Shown in pieces: positions 10,573-18,206 of a stretch of DNA of 64,000 nucleotides. The notes under the pieces were generated by a model. It had not been told where the DNA came from. It saw only the letters and a list, made by a program, of their open reading frames with translations, and did not search any database. Position numbers and translations under genes: made by a program. The stretch is from Izhakiella australiensis (GTDB taxonomy: Bacteria > Pseudomonadota > Gammaproteobacteria > Enterobacterales > Enterobacteriaceae), in assembly GCF_002006995.1 (NCBI RefSeq), contig NZ_MRUL01000002.1, forward strand, positions 490,445 through 554,444, read 5' to 3'. Numbering within the stretch: position 1 is the stretch's first letter; every line of letters begins with the position of its first letter.

Positions 10573-10630
10573 CGCAGTATAATAATTTCATCTGGTAATA
10601 GCAGAGCAGATTCTGTTATTACCTACTGCG
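10573..10630. repeat. Nested inverted repeat after the SnoaL-like gene
   Basis: Outer arms CGCAGTA and TACTGCG enclose a long hairpin with arms GGTAATA and TATTACC extended by CAGA/TCTG. There is no T tract, so it may be a transcript-end stabilising structure rather than a classic terminator. Confidence 0.6.
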
Positions 10631-10878
10631 AAAGTAACCTTTCTTATATGAATTTATTAAATAATAATCTTCTGTCAGCTATAAAGAATAAGAAAATACC
10701 CATAGGAATAACTTATAACCGACCATTAATTGACAAAAATTTAATTTATTTAATTAACTGTACTTTTCTCACCTTTCTCCTTGCGTAGTGCCAGGCTATT
10801 ATTTAATTCGTAATGACGGCTGTTTGTATTCTTATCATTTGATCTCCTTTTCCATGCACCATTTTGCTGGAGCCGCCT
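10631..10878. other. AT-rich intergenic region upstream of the DUF1275 gene
   Basis: This stretch is markedly AT-rich compared with its neighbours and should hold the promoter of the next gene. No open frame or named site is evident. Confidence 0.5.
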
Positions 10879-11649
10879 GTGCTAATCAAACGTAAACGCG
10901 TACGTTCCCATCTTGAAGATCGTTGGCTGGCGCTGGTACTGGCCACCAGTGCCGGTACCCTCAATGCTATGGCTCTCGGCGCCTTTGGCTTTTTTCCCTC
11001 GCATATGAGCGGTAATACCTCGCAGATATCGAGCGAAGTTTCCGGGTCTGATGTTAAAGACTTAGTATTTCTCAGTGCAATCCTAACCGCTTTTATTGCC
11101 GGCGCATTTAGCGCTCGTCTGACGGTGGCCGCAGGCTTAAAGAAAAAGCTGCGCACAATATACTGTTTGATCCTGCTGACAGAAGGTATCGCTTTAGCAT
11201 TATTATCATGTTTTGAATTGCTATTTCATTCCTCAGAGAACAGCCGTGAATCTATTGTATTTCTCGCCTTTTTAATGGGTATTCATAATGCCACTTCAAC
11301 CCAGCTATCAAATGGCAGGGTGCGCTCCACCCATATAACCGGCACCGTTACCGATGCCGGTATTGCGCTGGGTTCAATGGTCGCAGGCTGGCTGTCGCGT
11401 GACGCAAGCAGCGGACAGCGAGCACAGTATAAGGTTTTGTCGACCCACCTGACGACGCTGTTTTCCTTCATCGGCGGCGGGATTGTCGGGCTGTTGCTGT
11501 ACCGGCTGGCAGGATTTTCCGCCATGCTGGCGGTGGGCGTCTTTTTGATGCTGATAGCATCGGGGGCGATTATGCTCGCGCTGAGCGCCACGCGCAGGCA
11601 CCGGATCAGAACGCAGCAATGCATGCCGACCCGGCAAGGCGAGCAATAG
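10879..11649 (+). CDS. DUF1275 (YoaK-type) membrane protein
   Basis: An integral membrane protein of about 256 residues with roughly six hydrophobic segments. The family signature is visible: LVLATSAGTLNAMALGAFGFFPSHMSGNTSQI at the first helix (a Gly-rich helix followed by the HMSGNT motif) and later GIHNATSTQL and STHITGTVTDAG. The upstream frame opens with a TTG; I prefer the GTG at 10879 because a CTGGAG ribosome site lies seven bases before it. DUF1275 proteins are found next to many metabolic genes, but their function is not settled. It is transcribed alone. Confidence 0.82.
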   Translation: MLIKRKRVRSHLEDRWLALVLATSAGTLNAMALGAFGFFPSHMSGNTSQISSEVSGSDVKDLVFLSAILTAFIAGAFSARLTVAAGLKKKLRTIYCLILLTEGIALALLSCFELLFHSSENSRESIVFLAFLMGIHNATSTQLSNGRVRSTHITGTVTDAGIALGSMVAGWLSRDASSGQRAQYKVLSTHLTTLFSFIGGGIVGLLLYRLAGFSAMLAVGVFLMLIASGAIMLALSATRRHRIRTQQCMPTRQGEQ

Positions 11650-11721
11650 ATAGCAGCACGCGGTGCGTCCCCTCACCGCGTTAAGCACGCAGGGCAGCGT
11701 GCTTCGCCAATATCCGCGTAA

Positions 11722-12477
11722 TTACGCCTGGTAGCCGCCGCTGATATCCAGCACGCCGCCGGTGATATAGCCCGCATCCGGTCCGGCCAGAAACGCGATG
11801 GATGCGGCAACCTCTTCCAGCGTGGATATGCGCGGTATTGCCAGGGTATTCACCACATCCGGCGGCAGCTTGTCAGCGGCGGCAGCGGCCATATCGGTTG
11901 GCATAACCCCCGGCTGAACAACATTAACCGTGATATGGCGCGCACCGAGATCGCGCGATGCGCCTCTGGCATAGCCAACGATCGCCGCCTTAGTCGCGGC
12001 ATAATCGGTTACCTGAGGAAAAGCCACGCGTCCGCCCAACCCGGAGCCGATAAAGATAATGCGTCCGCCATCGCTGATTTTTAGCGCCGCCGCGCGCGTA
12101 AGTGCCACCACGCCCAGTACGTTAACCCGCCACTGCCGGTCCAGCTCAGCGTAGTCAGCCTGCGGGTCGTCTATCCGCTGTCCCTGCACGGCGATGGCTG
12201 CATTGTTAACCAAAATATCCAGCTTGCCGAACTCAGCAACCACGCTGTCGATAAGCGACTGCGCCGCAGAGGGATCGCCCTGATCATTTTGCACTGCCCG
12301 CGCCCTGACGCCCTTTTGCTGCACCTCTTCAACTACGGCTGCCGCTTTTTCAGCGGACGAAACATAGCTGATAACCACATCGGCGCCCAGCTCAGCCAGT
12401 TTGACAGCCGTTACCGCGCCAAGCCCGCGCGATCCCCCGGTAACCAAAGCCACTTTACCTGCTAACGTTTTGCTCAT
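11722..12477 (-). CDS. Short-chain dehydrogenase/reductase
   Basis: A 251-residue classical SDR. The N-terminal Rossmann motif is GGSRGLG in KVALVTGGSRGLGAVTAV, and ILVNNAAIAV is the NNAG-type motif. The active-site region has a serine in FIGSGLGG and YAATK, giving the usual Tyr-Lys pair, and the C-terminus has YITGGVLDISGG. I start at the ATG (12475-12477) because GGGAGAGGG lies upstream; the longer frame runs into the operator. It is divergent from a tetR gene, the usual arrangement for a TetR-repressed detoxifying reductase. The substrate is unknown. Confidence 0.9.
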   Translation of the reverse strand: MSKTLAGKVALVTGGSRGLGAVTAVKLAELGADVVISYVSSAEKAAAVVEEVQQKGVRARAVQNDQGDPSAAQSLIDSVVAEFGKLDILVNNAAIAVQGQRIDDPQADYAELDRQWRVNVLGVVALTRAAALKISDGGRIIFIGSGLGGRVAFPQVTDYAATKAAIVGYARGASRDLGARHITVNVVQPGVMPTDMAAAAADKLPPDVVNTLAIPRISTLEEVAASIAFLAGPDAGYITGGVLDISGGYQA

Positions 12478-12540
12478 TGCGCCCTCTCCCGTTGAATATT
12501 GCCTAGCCTGCGACCGCAAAGATCGCAGAGAAAAATACAC

Positions 12541-12567
12541 TAACGATCAGTACAGTAATGATCGTTA
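12541..12567. promoter_or_regulatory. Dyad operator between the SDR and tetR genes
   Basis: TAACGATCA and TGATCGTTA form a perfect nine-base inverted repeat with a nine-base spacer. It lies in the 152-base gap between the two divergent genes and is the probable TetR-family binding site. Confidence 0.75.
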
Positions 12568-12600
12568 TTAAAATTGACAAGCGATTTCTTTCATTATTAA

Positions 12601-12614
12601 ATAACGAACGTTAT
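12601..12614. promoter_or_regulatory. Second dyad (ATAACG/CGTTAT) upstream of tetR
   Basis: ATAACGAACGTTAT has six-base arms around AA, and its half-site ATAACG resembles the TAACGATC arm of the first dyad. It ends 15 bases before the tetR start, so a repressor bound here could block tetR itself. Confidence 0.6.
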
Positions 12615-12629
12615 CAAAAGGAGAAAGCC

Positions 12630-13223
12630 ATGGGACGCCATCGCGAATTTAACCTTGACGACGCGCTGGATGCGGCGGTCAAGGTGTTCTGGGAGAAAGG
12701 CTATGAAGGCACCTCATACGAGGATCTCACCCAGGCAACCGGAGTTAAACGACCCGGACTGTATGCCACCTTTGGCAACAAAGAAGCGCTGTTTCGTCGC
12801 GTCGTCGAACGCTATACCGAACGCTACCTTGGTCATATGACCGCGGCGCTGGCAGAACCCAACGCGCGTAAAATGGCCGAGCATGTACTCTATGGCACGG
12901 TCATGATGACCACCAGCGACCCCGTCTATCGCGGCTGCCTGGGCGTCAATGGCGCGCTGGCTTGCTCAGATCAGGCAGAGCCGATCCGGGAAATGCTCAT
13001 TCAGTTTCGCGCCCACGGTGAACAGGCGCTGCGCGTCAGGCTGGAGCAATACAAGCAGGCGGGGGATTTGCCCGCCGATACCGATTGTGACGTGCTGGCG
13101 GCGTGGCTGGTGACGGTCAACTACGGCCTGTCGGTGCAGGCAAAAGCCGGGGTTTCCGCCCGGCAGCTGAGCGCCGTAGTGGAGCGTACGCTGGCCGGCT
13201 GGCCGGCAGGTAGCACGCGCTGA
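12630..13223 (+). CDS. TetR-family transcriptional regulator
   Basis: A 197-residue repressor. The N-terminal helix-turn-helix is typical: VFWEKGYEGTSYEDLTQATGV followed by GLYATFGNKEALFRRVVERY. The C-terminal ligand domain has GCLGVNGALA, a form seen in the YxaF/LmrA-like TetR group. The start is the ATG at 12630 with AAGGAG upstream; an in-frame upstream extension would read through the operators. It is divergent from the SDR gene, its likely target. The final 20 codons, the stop and the terminator are copied in tandem downstream. Confidence 0.92.
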   Translation: MGRHREFNLDDALDAAVKVFWEKGYEGTSYEDLTQATGVKRPGLYATFGNKEALFRRVVERYTERYLGHMTAALAEPNARKMAEHVLYGTVMMTTSDPVYRGCLGVNGALACSDQAEPIREMLIQFRAHGEQALRVRLEQYKQAGDLPADTDCDVLAAWLVTVNYGLSVQAKAGVSARQLSAVVERTLAGWPAGSTR

Positions 13224-13510
13224 ATCACGGCCGCGCTGATAATGGCCGTTTTTTCGCCCGGCAGCTGAGCGCCGTGGTGGAGCGTACGCTGGCCGACTGG
13301 CCAGCGGGTAGCACGCGCTGAATCACGGCCGCGCTGATAATGGCCGTTTTTTCGCCCGGCAGCTGAGCGCCGTGGTGGAGCGTACGCTGGCCGACTGGCC
13401 AGCGGGTAGCACGCGCTGAATCACGGCCGCGCTGATAATGGCCGTTTTTTTCGCCCGGCAGCTGAGCTGCCGTAATTGAACGTACGCTGGCCGTCAGGCG
13501 CCAGCGCGAT
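13161..13510. repeat. 98-bp tandem repeat of the tetR 3' end plus terminator
   Basis: Units beginning CGGCAGCTGA start at 13161, 13259, 13357 and 13456, giving spacings of 98, 98 and 99 bases. Unit 1 is the real end of tetR. Units 2 and 3 are nearly identical to each other and differ from unit 1 at about four positions. The last unit adds a T in the T tract before a decayed, partial fourth copy. Each full unit contains the end of the reading frame, the TGA stop and a terminator hairpin. This is not a CRISPR array: there are no spacers and the unit is long. Confidence 0.93.
13227..13254 (+). terminator. tetR terminator (first of three tandem copies)
   Basis: ACGGCC, an 11-base loop, GGCCGT, then six T residues, four bases after the tetR stop. 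The same hairpin recurs 98 and 196 bases further on in the tandem repeat. Confidence 0.85.
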
Positions 13511-13644
13511 AGTGCTGGCAGAAAACATCGCCCCGCTCCGGCTGCCGTCTGTCATCACCAGGGGCGGCGGCGACAAATATTTCCTAATCGCTCCGACTGC
13601 TTTAAGCTGCTGGTTACCCTCACGCCTTGCAGACAGGAGCAGAA

Positions 13645-14499
13645 ATGAACCCTATTGCCCAAAAGCGCGCGGCTTTTCGCCAGCTTCACCAGTCTGGCTG
13701 CTTTGTGCTGCCTAATCCGTGGGACGTCGGCAGCGCCCAGGCGCTGGCGCAGCTTGGCTTCAAGGCGCTGGCAACCACCAGCTCCGGCTATGCGTGGTCC
13801 CGTGGCCGTGCCGACGGACAGCTATCGTGTGAGGAAACCCTTGAGCATATGCGCCAAATGGTCGCGGCAACGACGCTGCCGGTTAACGCCGACTTTGAAA
13901 GCGGCTTTGCCGATACGCCGGATGGCGTCGCCCATAGCGTGCGCCTCGCGGTGGAAACCGGCGTGGCCGGCCTCTCGATTGAAGATTCAACCGGCAACGA
14001 CCGTGCGCCTTTGCGTCCGCTTTGCGAAGCGGTAGATCGACTGGCGGCGGCACGCACGGCGATCGATGAAAACGGCGGCGACACGCTGTTAATTGCCCGG
14101 GCAGAGAACTTTTTTGTCGGCAAACCCCATCTCGACGACGTCATTGTCCGCCTTCAGGCCTATGCCGATGCGGGCGCCGACTGCCTGTATGCGCCGGGTA
14201 TCAAAACGCGCCAGCAGATCGAGGCGGTGGTGGCAGCGGTGGCCCCCAGGCCGGTCAACGTGCTGATCGGCTGGCCGGATGATTTAACCGTACAGCAGCT
14301 GGCCGACCTTGGCGTCAGACGCATCAGCCTCGGCGGCGCGCTGGCGCGCAGCGCCTGGGGGGGCTTTCTGGATGCCGCGCGCCAGCTGGCCGAAAGCGGC
14401 AGCTTCGGCGGCCTGCGCGCTGAGCCATCGGGCGCAGAGCTGAACAAGCTGTTTGCCAGGACGGCAATCAGCGCAAAAAAAGGCGAACAGAATGAATAA
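13645..14499 (+). CDS. Isocitrate lyase/PEP mutase family enzyme
   Basis: A 284-residue TIM-barrel protein of the phosphoenolpyruvate mutase/isocitrate lyase superfamily. It shows FVLPNPWDVGSAQAL, ATTSSGYAWSRGRADG, the metal-binding region VNADFESGF and LSIEDSTGN, and then LLIARAENF. The KKCGH loop of true isocitrate lyases is absent, so a C-C or P-C bond lyase such as an oxaloacetate hydrolase or 2-methylisocitrate lyase-like enzyme is possible. The start ATG has AGGAG six bases upstream. The stop overlaps the start of the next GNAT gene, indicating coupling. The substrate is unknown. Confidence 0.87.
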   Translation: MNPIAQKRAAFRQLHQSGCFVLPNPWDVGSAQALAQLGFKALATTSSGYAWSRGRADGQLSCEETLEHMRQMVAATTLPVNADFESGFADTPDGVAHSVRLAVETGVAGLSIEDSTGNDRAPLRPLCEAVDRLAAARTAIDENGGDTLLIARAENFFVGKPHLDDVIVRLQAYADAGADCLYAPGIKTRQQIEAVVAAVAPRPVNVLIGWPDDLTVQQLADLGVRRISLGGALARSAWGGFLDAARQLAESGSFGGLRAEPSGAELNKLFARTAISAKKGEQNE

Positions 14500-15148
14500 C
14501 TATCCCACTCTTACAGGCGCGCGGGTCCGACTACGCCCGATGGAATACGCCGATGCCGGGCTGCTGGTGAACGCCGCCAGCGACGGCGAACTGTGGAAGC
14601 TGCCGTTTACCCTGATCCCCAGCGCCGATACCGTTGACGACTACATCCGTATCGCCCTGACGGGCCGGGAACAGGGGACGATGTTACCCTTCATCATCGA
14701 GGATATTGCCAGCGCCGCGGCGATAGGCACTACCCGCCTGTGGAAAATTGACCGCAACAATCGCAAGCTGGAGATCGGCGGCAGCTGGCTGTCGGCCAGC
14801 TGGCAGCGCACCTGGGTCAATAGCGAAGCCAAGTTTCTGCTGTTGCAGTATGCCTTTGAGACCCTGAACTGCGTGCGGGTGCAGTTCACCACCGACGTGA
14901 CCAATGAAAAGTCGCGCAATGCCATTCTGCGCCTCGGGGCTAAGCTTGAGGGTATCGTCAGAAACGAACGCATCATGGCCGACGGCAGAAAGCGCGACTC
15001 GATACGCTTTAGCGTTATTGACGATGAGTGGTCACGGGTGAAACAGGATCTGCTGCTGCGCCTTAAGGCTCAGGGGGCCGGAAGCGACGCGCAGGCAGCG
15101 GCAAATTCATCTTTCACCAGCCGCATGGGCGTCACCGGCGCGCCGTAG
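14492..15148 (+). CDS. GNAT N-acetyltransferase (RimJ/RimL-like)
   Basis: A 218-residue acetyltransferase of the RimJ/RimL type, with ARVRLRPMEYADAGLLV at the N-terminus and acetyl-CoA fold segments LEIGGSWL, FETLNCVRVQFTTDVTNEKSRNAILRLGAK and RDSIRFSV. The ATG overlaps the last codons of the PEP-mutase-like gene by eight bases, so the pair is translationally coupled. The last 26 codons overlap the 3' end of the convergent marR-GNAT gene by 79 bases, an unusually long convergent overlap; the natural C-terminus may be shorter in relatives. The target is unknown. Confidence 0.85.
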   Translation: MNNYPTLTGARVRLRPMEYADAGLLVNAASDGELWKLPFTLIPSADTVDDYIRIALTGREQGTMLPFIIEDIASAAAIGTTRLWKIDRNNRKLEIGGSWLSASWQRTWVNSEAKFLLLQYAFETLNCVRVQFTTDVTNEKSRNAILRLGAKLEGIVRNERIMADGRKRDSIRFSVIDDEWSRVKQDLLLRLKAQGAGSDAQAAANSSFTSRMGVTGAP

Positions 15149-15969
15149 AAATCAACGGGCGGGCCGCTGGTCTTTCCGCCAAGCCTGCTGATGATCTTTA
15201 CCGTGGTCTCGCGCGCTTCAATAATCACCTCGTCGCTATCGACCAACAACTCGCGCAGCGACGCCAGCGCCAGGCGCTGACCAACGCCAAGCCGTCGGTA
15301 TTTACTGTCCACGGCAAAGCGTCCCCAGTGCCAGATGCCATCAACGCGCCAGCTGGCGGCCACGCCGAGCAAAAGCTCTCCCGAGCGCGCAATCCACCAT
15401 TTACTTTCATGTTCCGGCGCTACCGGCAGCAGCCCGGGCGGAATATTCTGGCCAGTGCAAAACGTATCGAACAACAGCGCATCCACTTCGCCACGATAGC
15501 TGTCGCTCAGCGCGTCGATGCAAATACGTTCAGGCTGGCGTCCGACATTGCGTCGGAAAGCGCCGATGCGCAGCGCGCGCAGTCCGGCAACGGCCTCTTC
15601 GACATCCTGAGCGCTGAGGTGATCCTCGACAGAGGCCAGCTCGCTATCGGCTGCGCTATCGGCTGCACGCAGCATCTGCTCTCCGCCCAACGTCAGATGA
15701 AAGTTTTTCTGACGCCGGTCGCCCGGCGCGGCGCACGGCAACACATAGCGTTTCGCGGTCAGTACGCTTAGCGTACGGCTTAGCGAGGCTTTATCCATGT
15801 TCAGCTGCCGGCAGAGTTCAGCAAAGGACGTCTGTCCATTTTTTGCCAGATAGTTAAGCAGATGGGCCTGGGTAAGCGACAGACCGGAGTGAAAGCAGTT
15901 TTTATCCAGCAGCCCCAGCTCTCTGACCAGCGAGCGTAACTCTGCACGTATTTGGGCAATGGCCGACAT
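15070..15969 (-). CDS. MarR regulator fused to a GNAT acetyltransferase
   Basis: A 299-residue two-domain protein. Residues 1-140 or so form a MarR winged helix, with LTQAHLLNYLAKNGQTSFAEL, LNMDKASLSRTLSVL and the wing GDRRQKNFHLT. Residues about 150-299 form a GNAT domain with WWIARSGELLLGVAASWR and VDSKYRRLGVGQRLA (acetyl-CoA loop RRLGVGQ). This fusion architecture is known but its targets are mostly unassigned. The ATG at 15967-15969 has GAGGA upstream. Two perfect palindromes upstream are likely autoregulatory operators. Confidence 0.9.
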   Translation of the reverse strand: MSAIAQIRAELRSLVRELGLLDKNCFHSGLSLTQAHLLNYLAKNGQTSFAELCRQLNMDKASLSRTLSVLTAKRYVLPCAAPGDRRQKNFHLTLGGEQMLRAADSAADSELASVEDHLSAQDVEEAVAGLRALRIGAFRRNVGRQPERICIDALSDSYRGEVDALLFDTFCTGQNIPPGLLPVAPEHESKWWIARSGELLLGVAASWRVDGIWHWGRFAVDSKYRRLGVGQRLALASLRELLVDSDEVIIEARETTVKIISRLGGKTSGPPVDFYGAPVTPMRLVKDEFAAACASLPAP

Positions 15970-15980
15970 TGATTCCTCTT

Positions 15981-15997
15981 TTGTTGATACTATCAAT
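15981..15997. promoter_or_regulatory. MarR-type operator 1
   Basis: TTGTTGATACTATCAAT contains the 13-base palindrome TTGATA-C-TATCAA. It lies 12 bases upstream of the marR-GNAT start codon, overlapping the ribosome-site region, and fits autorepression. Confidence 0.8.
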
Positions 15998-16042
15998 AAA
16001 AATTCAAATTAGTGCTATCGCGAGACGGCTGTCAAGCAAACA

Positions 16043-16059
16043 ATTGATAGTATCAACAA
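16043..16059. promoter_or_regulatory. MarR-type operator 2
   Basis: ATTGATAGTATCAACAA is the exact reverse complement of operator 1 and contains TTGATA-G-TATCAA. The two centres are 62 bases apart, close to six helical turns. Confidence 0.8.
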
Positions 16060-16418
16060 ATATTTTGTGTTAGCTAACATGCGCTTCCCGGCGCGAACAC
16101 CCGTCCGTCACCCTTTCGTTTCTCTGCCAGCATGCGCAGACTCAAGTCAACTCCAGCCGATCTCTGTCATCGTAAGCGCCGTTTCTTAGCGCTCAGGACT
16201 TGCATCGGCGAACAATAGTCTATGATTGATCTTGCGCTCAGCGGCGGTCAGCAGTCTCCGCAGTCATGCTGATTGACGGCCTGCACGGGCAGATAGCCAG
16301 GCTGCGCGACCTTATTTTGTTCAAACTTTTGACCATTTTCCTGAAATCGTTAGCTGGTGCGAACCGCGAAAAAGCGCGTTCGTTTTACGAATGTCACTCA
16401 ATTAAATAAGGAAAATGA
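16060..16418. other. Intergenic region upstream of treZ
   Basis: This 359-base gap must contain the treZYX promoter. I see no open reading frame or clear named site in it. Confidence 0.5.
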
Positions 16419-18206
16419 ATGGCTTCAGGAGCATTTACCGACAGTTGGGGCGCGGAAATTCTGCCGGGGGGCGAGGCCCGCTTTCGCCTCTGGGCGCCGG
16501 ACTGCCAACGCATCGGGCTTGCGCTTAATGGCGAAGAAAAAAGCATGCATGCCGTTGGCGACGGCTGGTTTGAGCTACGCCTGCCCGACGTAGCCGCCGG
16601 CACCGAATACAGCTTTGTACTGGCTGACGGCACAACGCTGGCCGACCCCGCTTCACGTGCGCAAAAGTCCGACGTCAGCGGCCCCTCCTTACTCAGCGAT
16701 CCCTGGCACTATCCCTGGCAGCATCAGCAGTGGCGCGGTCGTCCCTGGGAGGAGAGCGTTATTTATGAGCTGCACATCGGCACCTTTACCCCCGAAGGGA
16801 CATTTCGCGCCGCGGCCTGCAAGCTGGCATCCCTCGCCGGGCTGGGTATCACCGTGGTTGAGGTTATGCCGCTGTCACAGTTTGGCGGCACGCGCGGCTG
16901 GGGTTACGACGGCGTGCTGCTGTATGCGCCCCATTCAGCCTACGGTACGCCGGACGATTTCCGCGCCTTTGTCGATGTCGCTCACGGCTTAGGCATGTCG
17001 GTGCTGTTGGACATTGTTCTCAATCACTTTGGCCCCGAGGGCAATATTCTGCCCCAGCTGGCCTCAGCTTTTTTTGATCAGCAGCGTATGACGCCCTGGG
17101 GCGCCGGCATTGACTACGCCGCCGACGCACCGCGTCGCTTTATTATTGAGGCGCCGCTGTACTGGCTGCAGGCTTACCGGCTGGATGGCCTGCGCTTTGA
17201 CGCTATCGATCAGATTGAAGATGAGTCCGGGCGCCACATACTCGTGGAAATAGCCGAGCGTATCCGGCGGGAAATCACTGACCGCCCCATTCATCTGACC
17301 AGCGAAGACTGCCGCAACATCACGTCATTGCACCCTTACGACAGCGAGGGCAGACCGCAGCTTTTCACCGCCGAATGGAATGATGATTTTCACAATGCCG
17401 TACACGTTCTGGCAACCGGTGAAACCCACGCCTACTATGCGGACTTTGCCGGCGCGCCCGAAAAGCTGTTTGCCCGGCTGCTGGCCGAAGGATTTGCCTA
17501 TCAGGGCGAGGTCGCCCCGCAATCAGGTCAGCCGCGCGGCGTCAAAAGCCATGCTCAGCCAACGGTGGCATTCGTCGATTTCTTACAGAATCACGATCAG
17601 ACCGGTAACCGGGCACAGGGCGAAAGGCTGCTGGCGCTGGCCGACCCCGACTGCGTCAGAACGCTGCTGGCGACGCTGCTTCTCTCTCCCCATATTCCGT
17701 TATTGTTTATGGGCGAAGAGTACGGCGAAACCAATCCTTTCCTGTTTTTTACCGACTTTCACGGCGATCTTGCGCGCGCAGTGCGCGAGGGACGCGCCCG
17801 TGAGTTTGCCGATCACGCCGGTCATCAGGACGACAGCGTTCCTGATCCTAATGCCATTGACACCTTTGCGCGTTCGAAGCTCGACTGGCGCAAAGCGGAA
17901 AGTGCCGAAGGTAAACGCTGGCTGGCGTTGGTTAAACAGCTGCTTACGCTGCGCCATCAGCACATCGTCCCCCTACTGCGTGCGGATCGGGGAAACAGCG
18001 GACGCGTCGTACACATTGATGGAGCGCTCATGGTTGTGACCTGGCATCTGCCGGCTGGCACGCTTTCTATGGCAATCAACCTGAGCCAGCAATCCCATCC
18101 GCTGCCCATTCTGCCGGGCCAGATGCTGTTTTGCTGGCCATCTCCGGCTGACTATCTGCCGCAAAACGCCATTAGCGTTTACCTTGATCGCGGAGCAACC
18201 AAATGA
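16419..18206 (+). CDS. treZ: Malto-oligosyltrehalose trehalohydrolase (TreZ)
   Basis: TreZ is the GH13 enzyme that cleaves trehalose off a maltooligosyl-trehalose. The 595-residue protein has an N-terminal carbohydrate-binding-like domain (ARFRLWAPDCQRIGLAL) and a barrel with VIYELHIGTFTPEGTF, LLDIVLNHFGPEGN, DGLRFDAIDQI (nucleophile near Asp261), HLTSEDCRN (Glu near 296) and FLQNHDQTGN (Asp near 393). AAGGAAAA precedes the ATG. It overlaps treY by four bases and heads the treZ-treY-treX operon. Confidence 0.95.
   Translation: MASGAFTDSWGAEILPGGEARFRLWAPDCQRIGLALNGEEKSMHAVGDGWFELRLPDVAAGTEYSFVLADGTTLADPASRAQKSDVSGPSLLSDPWHYPWQHQQWRGRPWEESVIYELHIGTFTPEGTFRAAACKLASLAGLGITVVEVMPLSQFGGTRGWGYDGVLLYAPHSAYGTPDDFRAFVDVAHGLGMSVLLDIVLNHFGPEGNILPQLASAFFDQQRMTPWGAGIDYAADAPRRFIIEAPLYWLQAYRLDGLRFDAIDQIEDESGRHILVEIAERIRREITDRPIHLTSEDCRNITSLHPYDSEGRPQLFTAEWNDDFHNAVHVLATGETHAYYADFAGAPEKLFARLLAEGFAYQGEVAPQSGQPRGVKSHAQPTVAFVDFLQNHDQTGNRAQGERLLALADPDCVRTLLATLLLSPHIPLLFMGEEYGETNPFLFFTDFHGDLARAVREGRAREFADHAGHQDDSVPDPNAIDTFARSKLDWRKAESAEGKRWLALVKQLLTLRHQHIVPLLRADRGNSGRVVHIDGALMVVTWHLPAGTLSMAINLSQQSHPLPILPGQMLFCWPSPADYLPQNAISVYLDRGATK

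Noticed and set aside
13161..13510. CRISPR-like array
   Set aside because: The units are 98 bases, directly adjacent, without spacers, and consist of the tetR end and its terminator. No cas gene is near.
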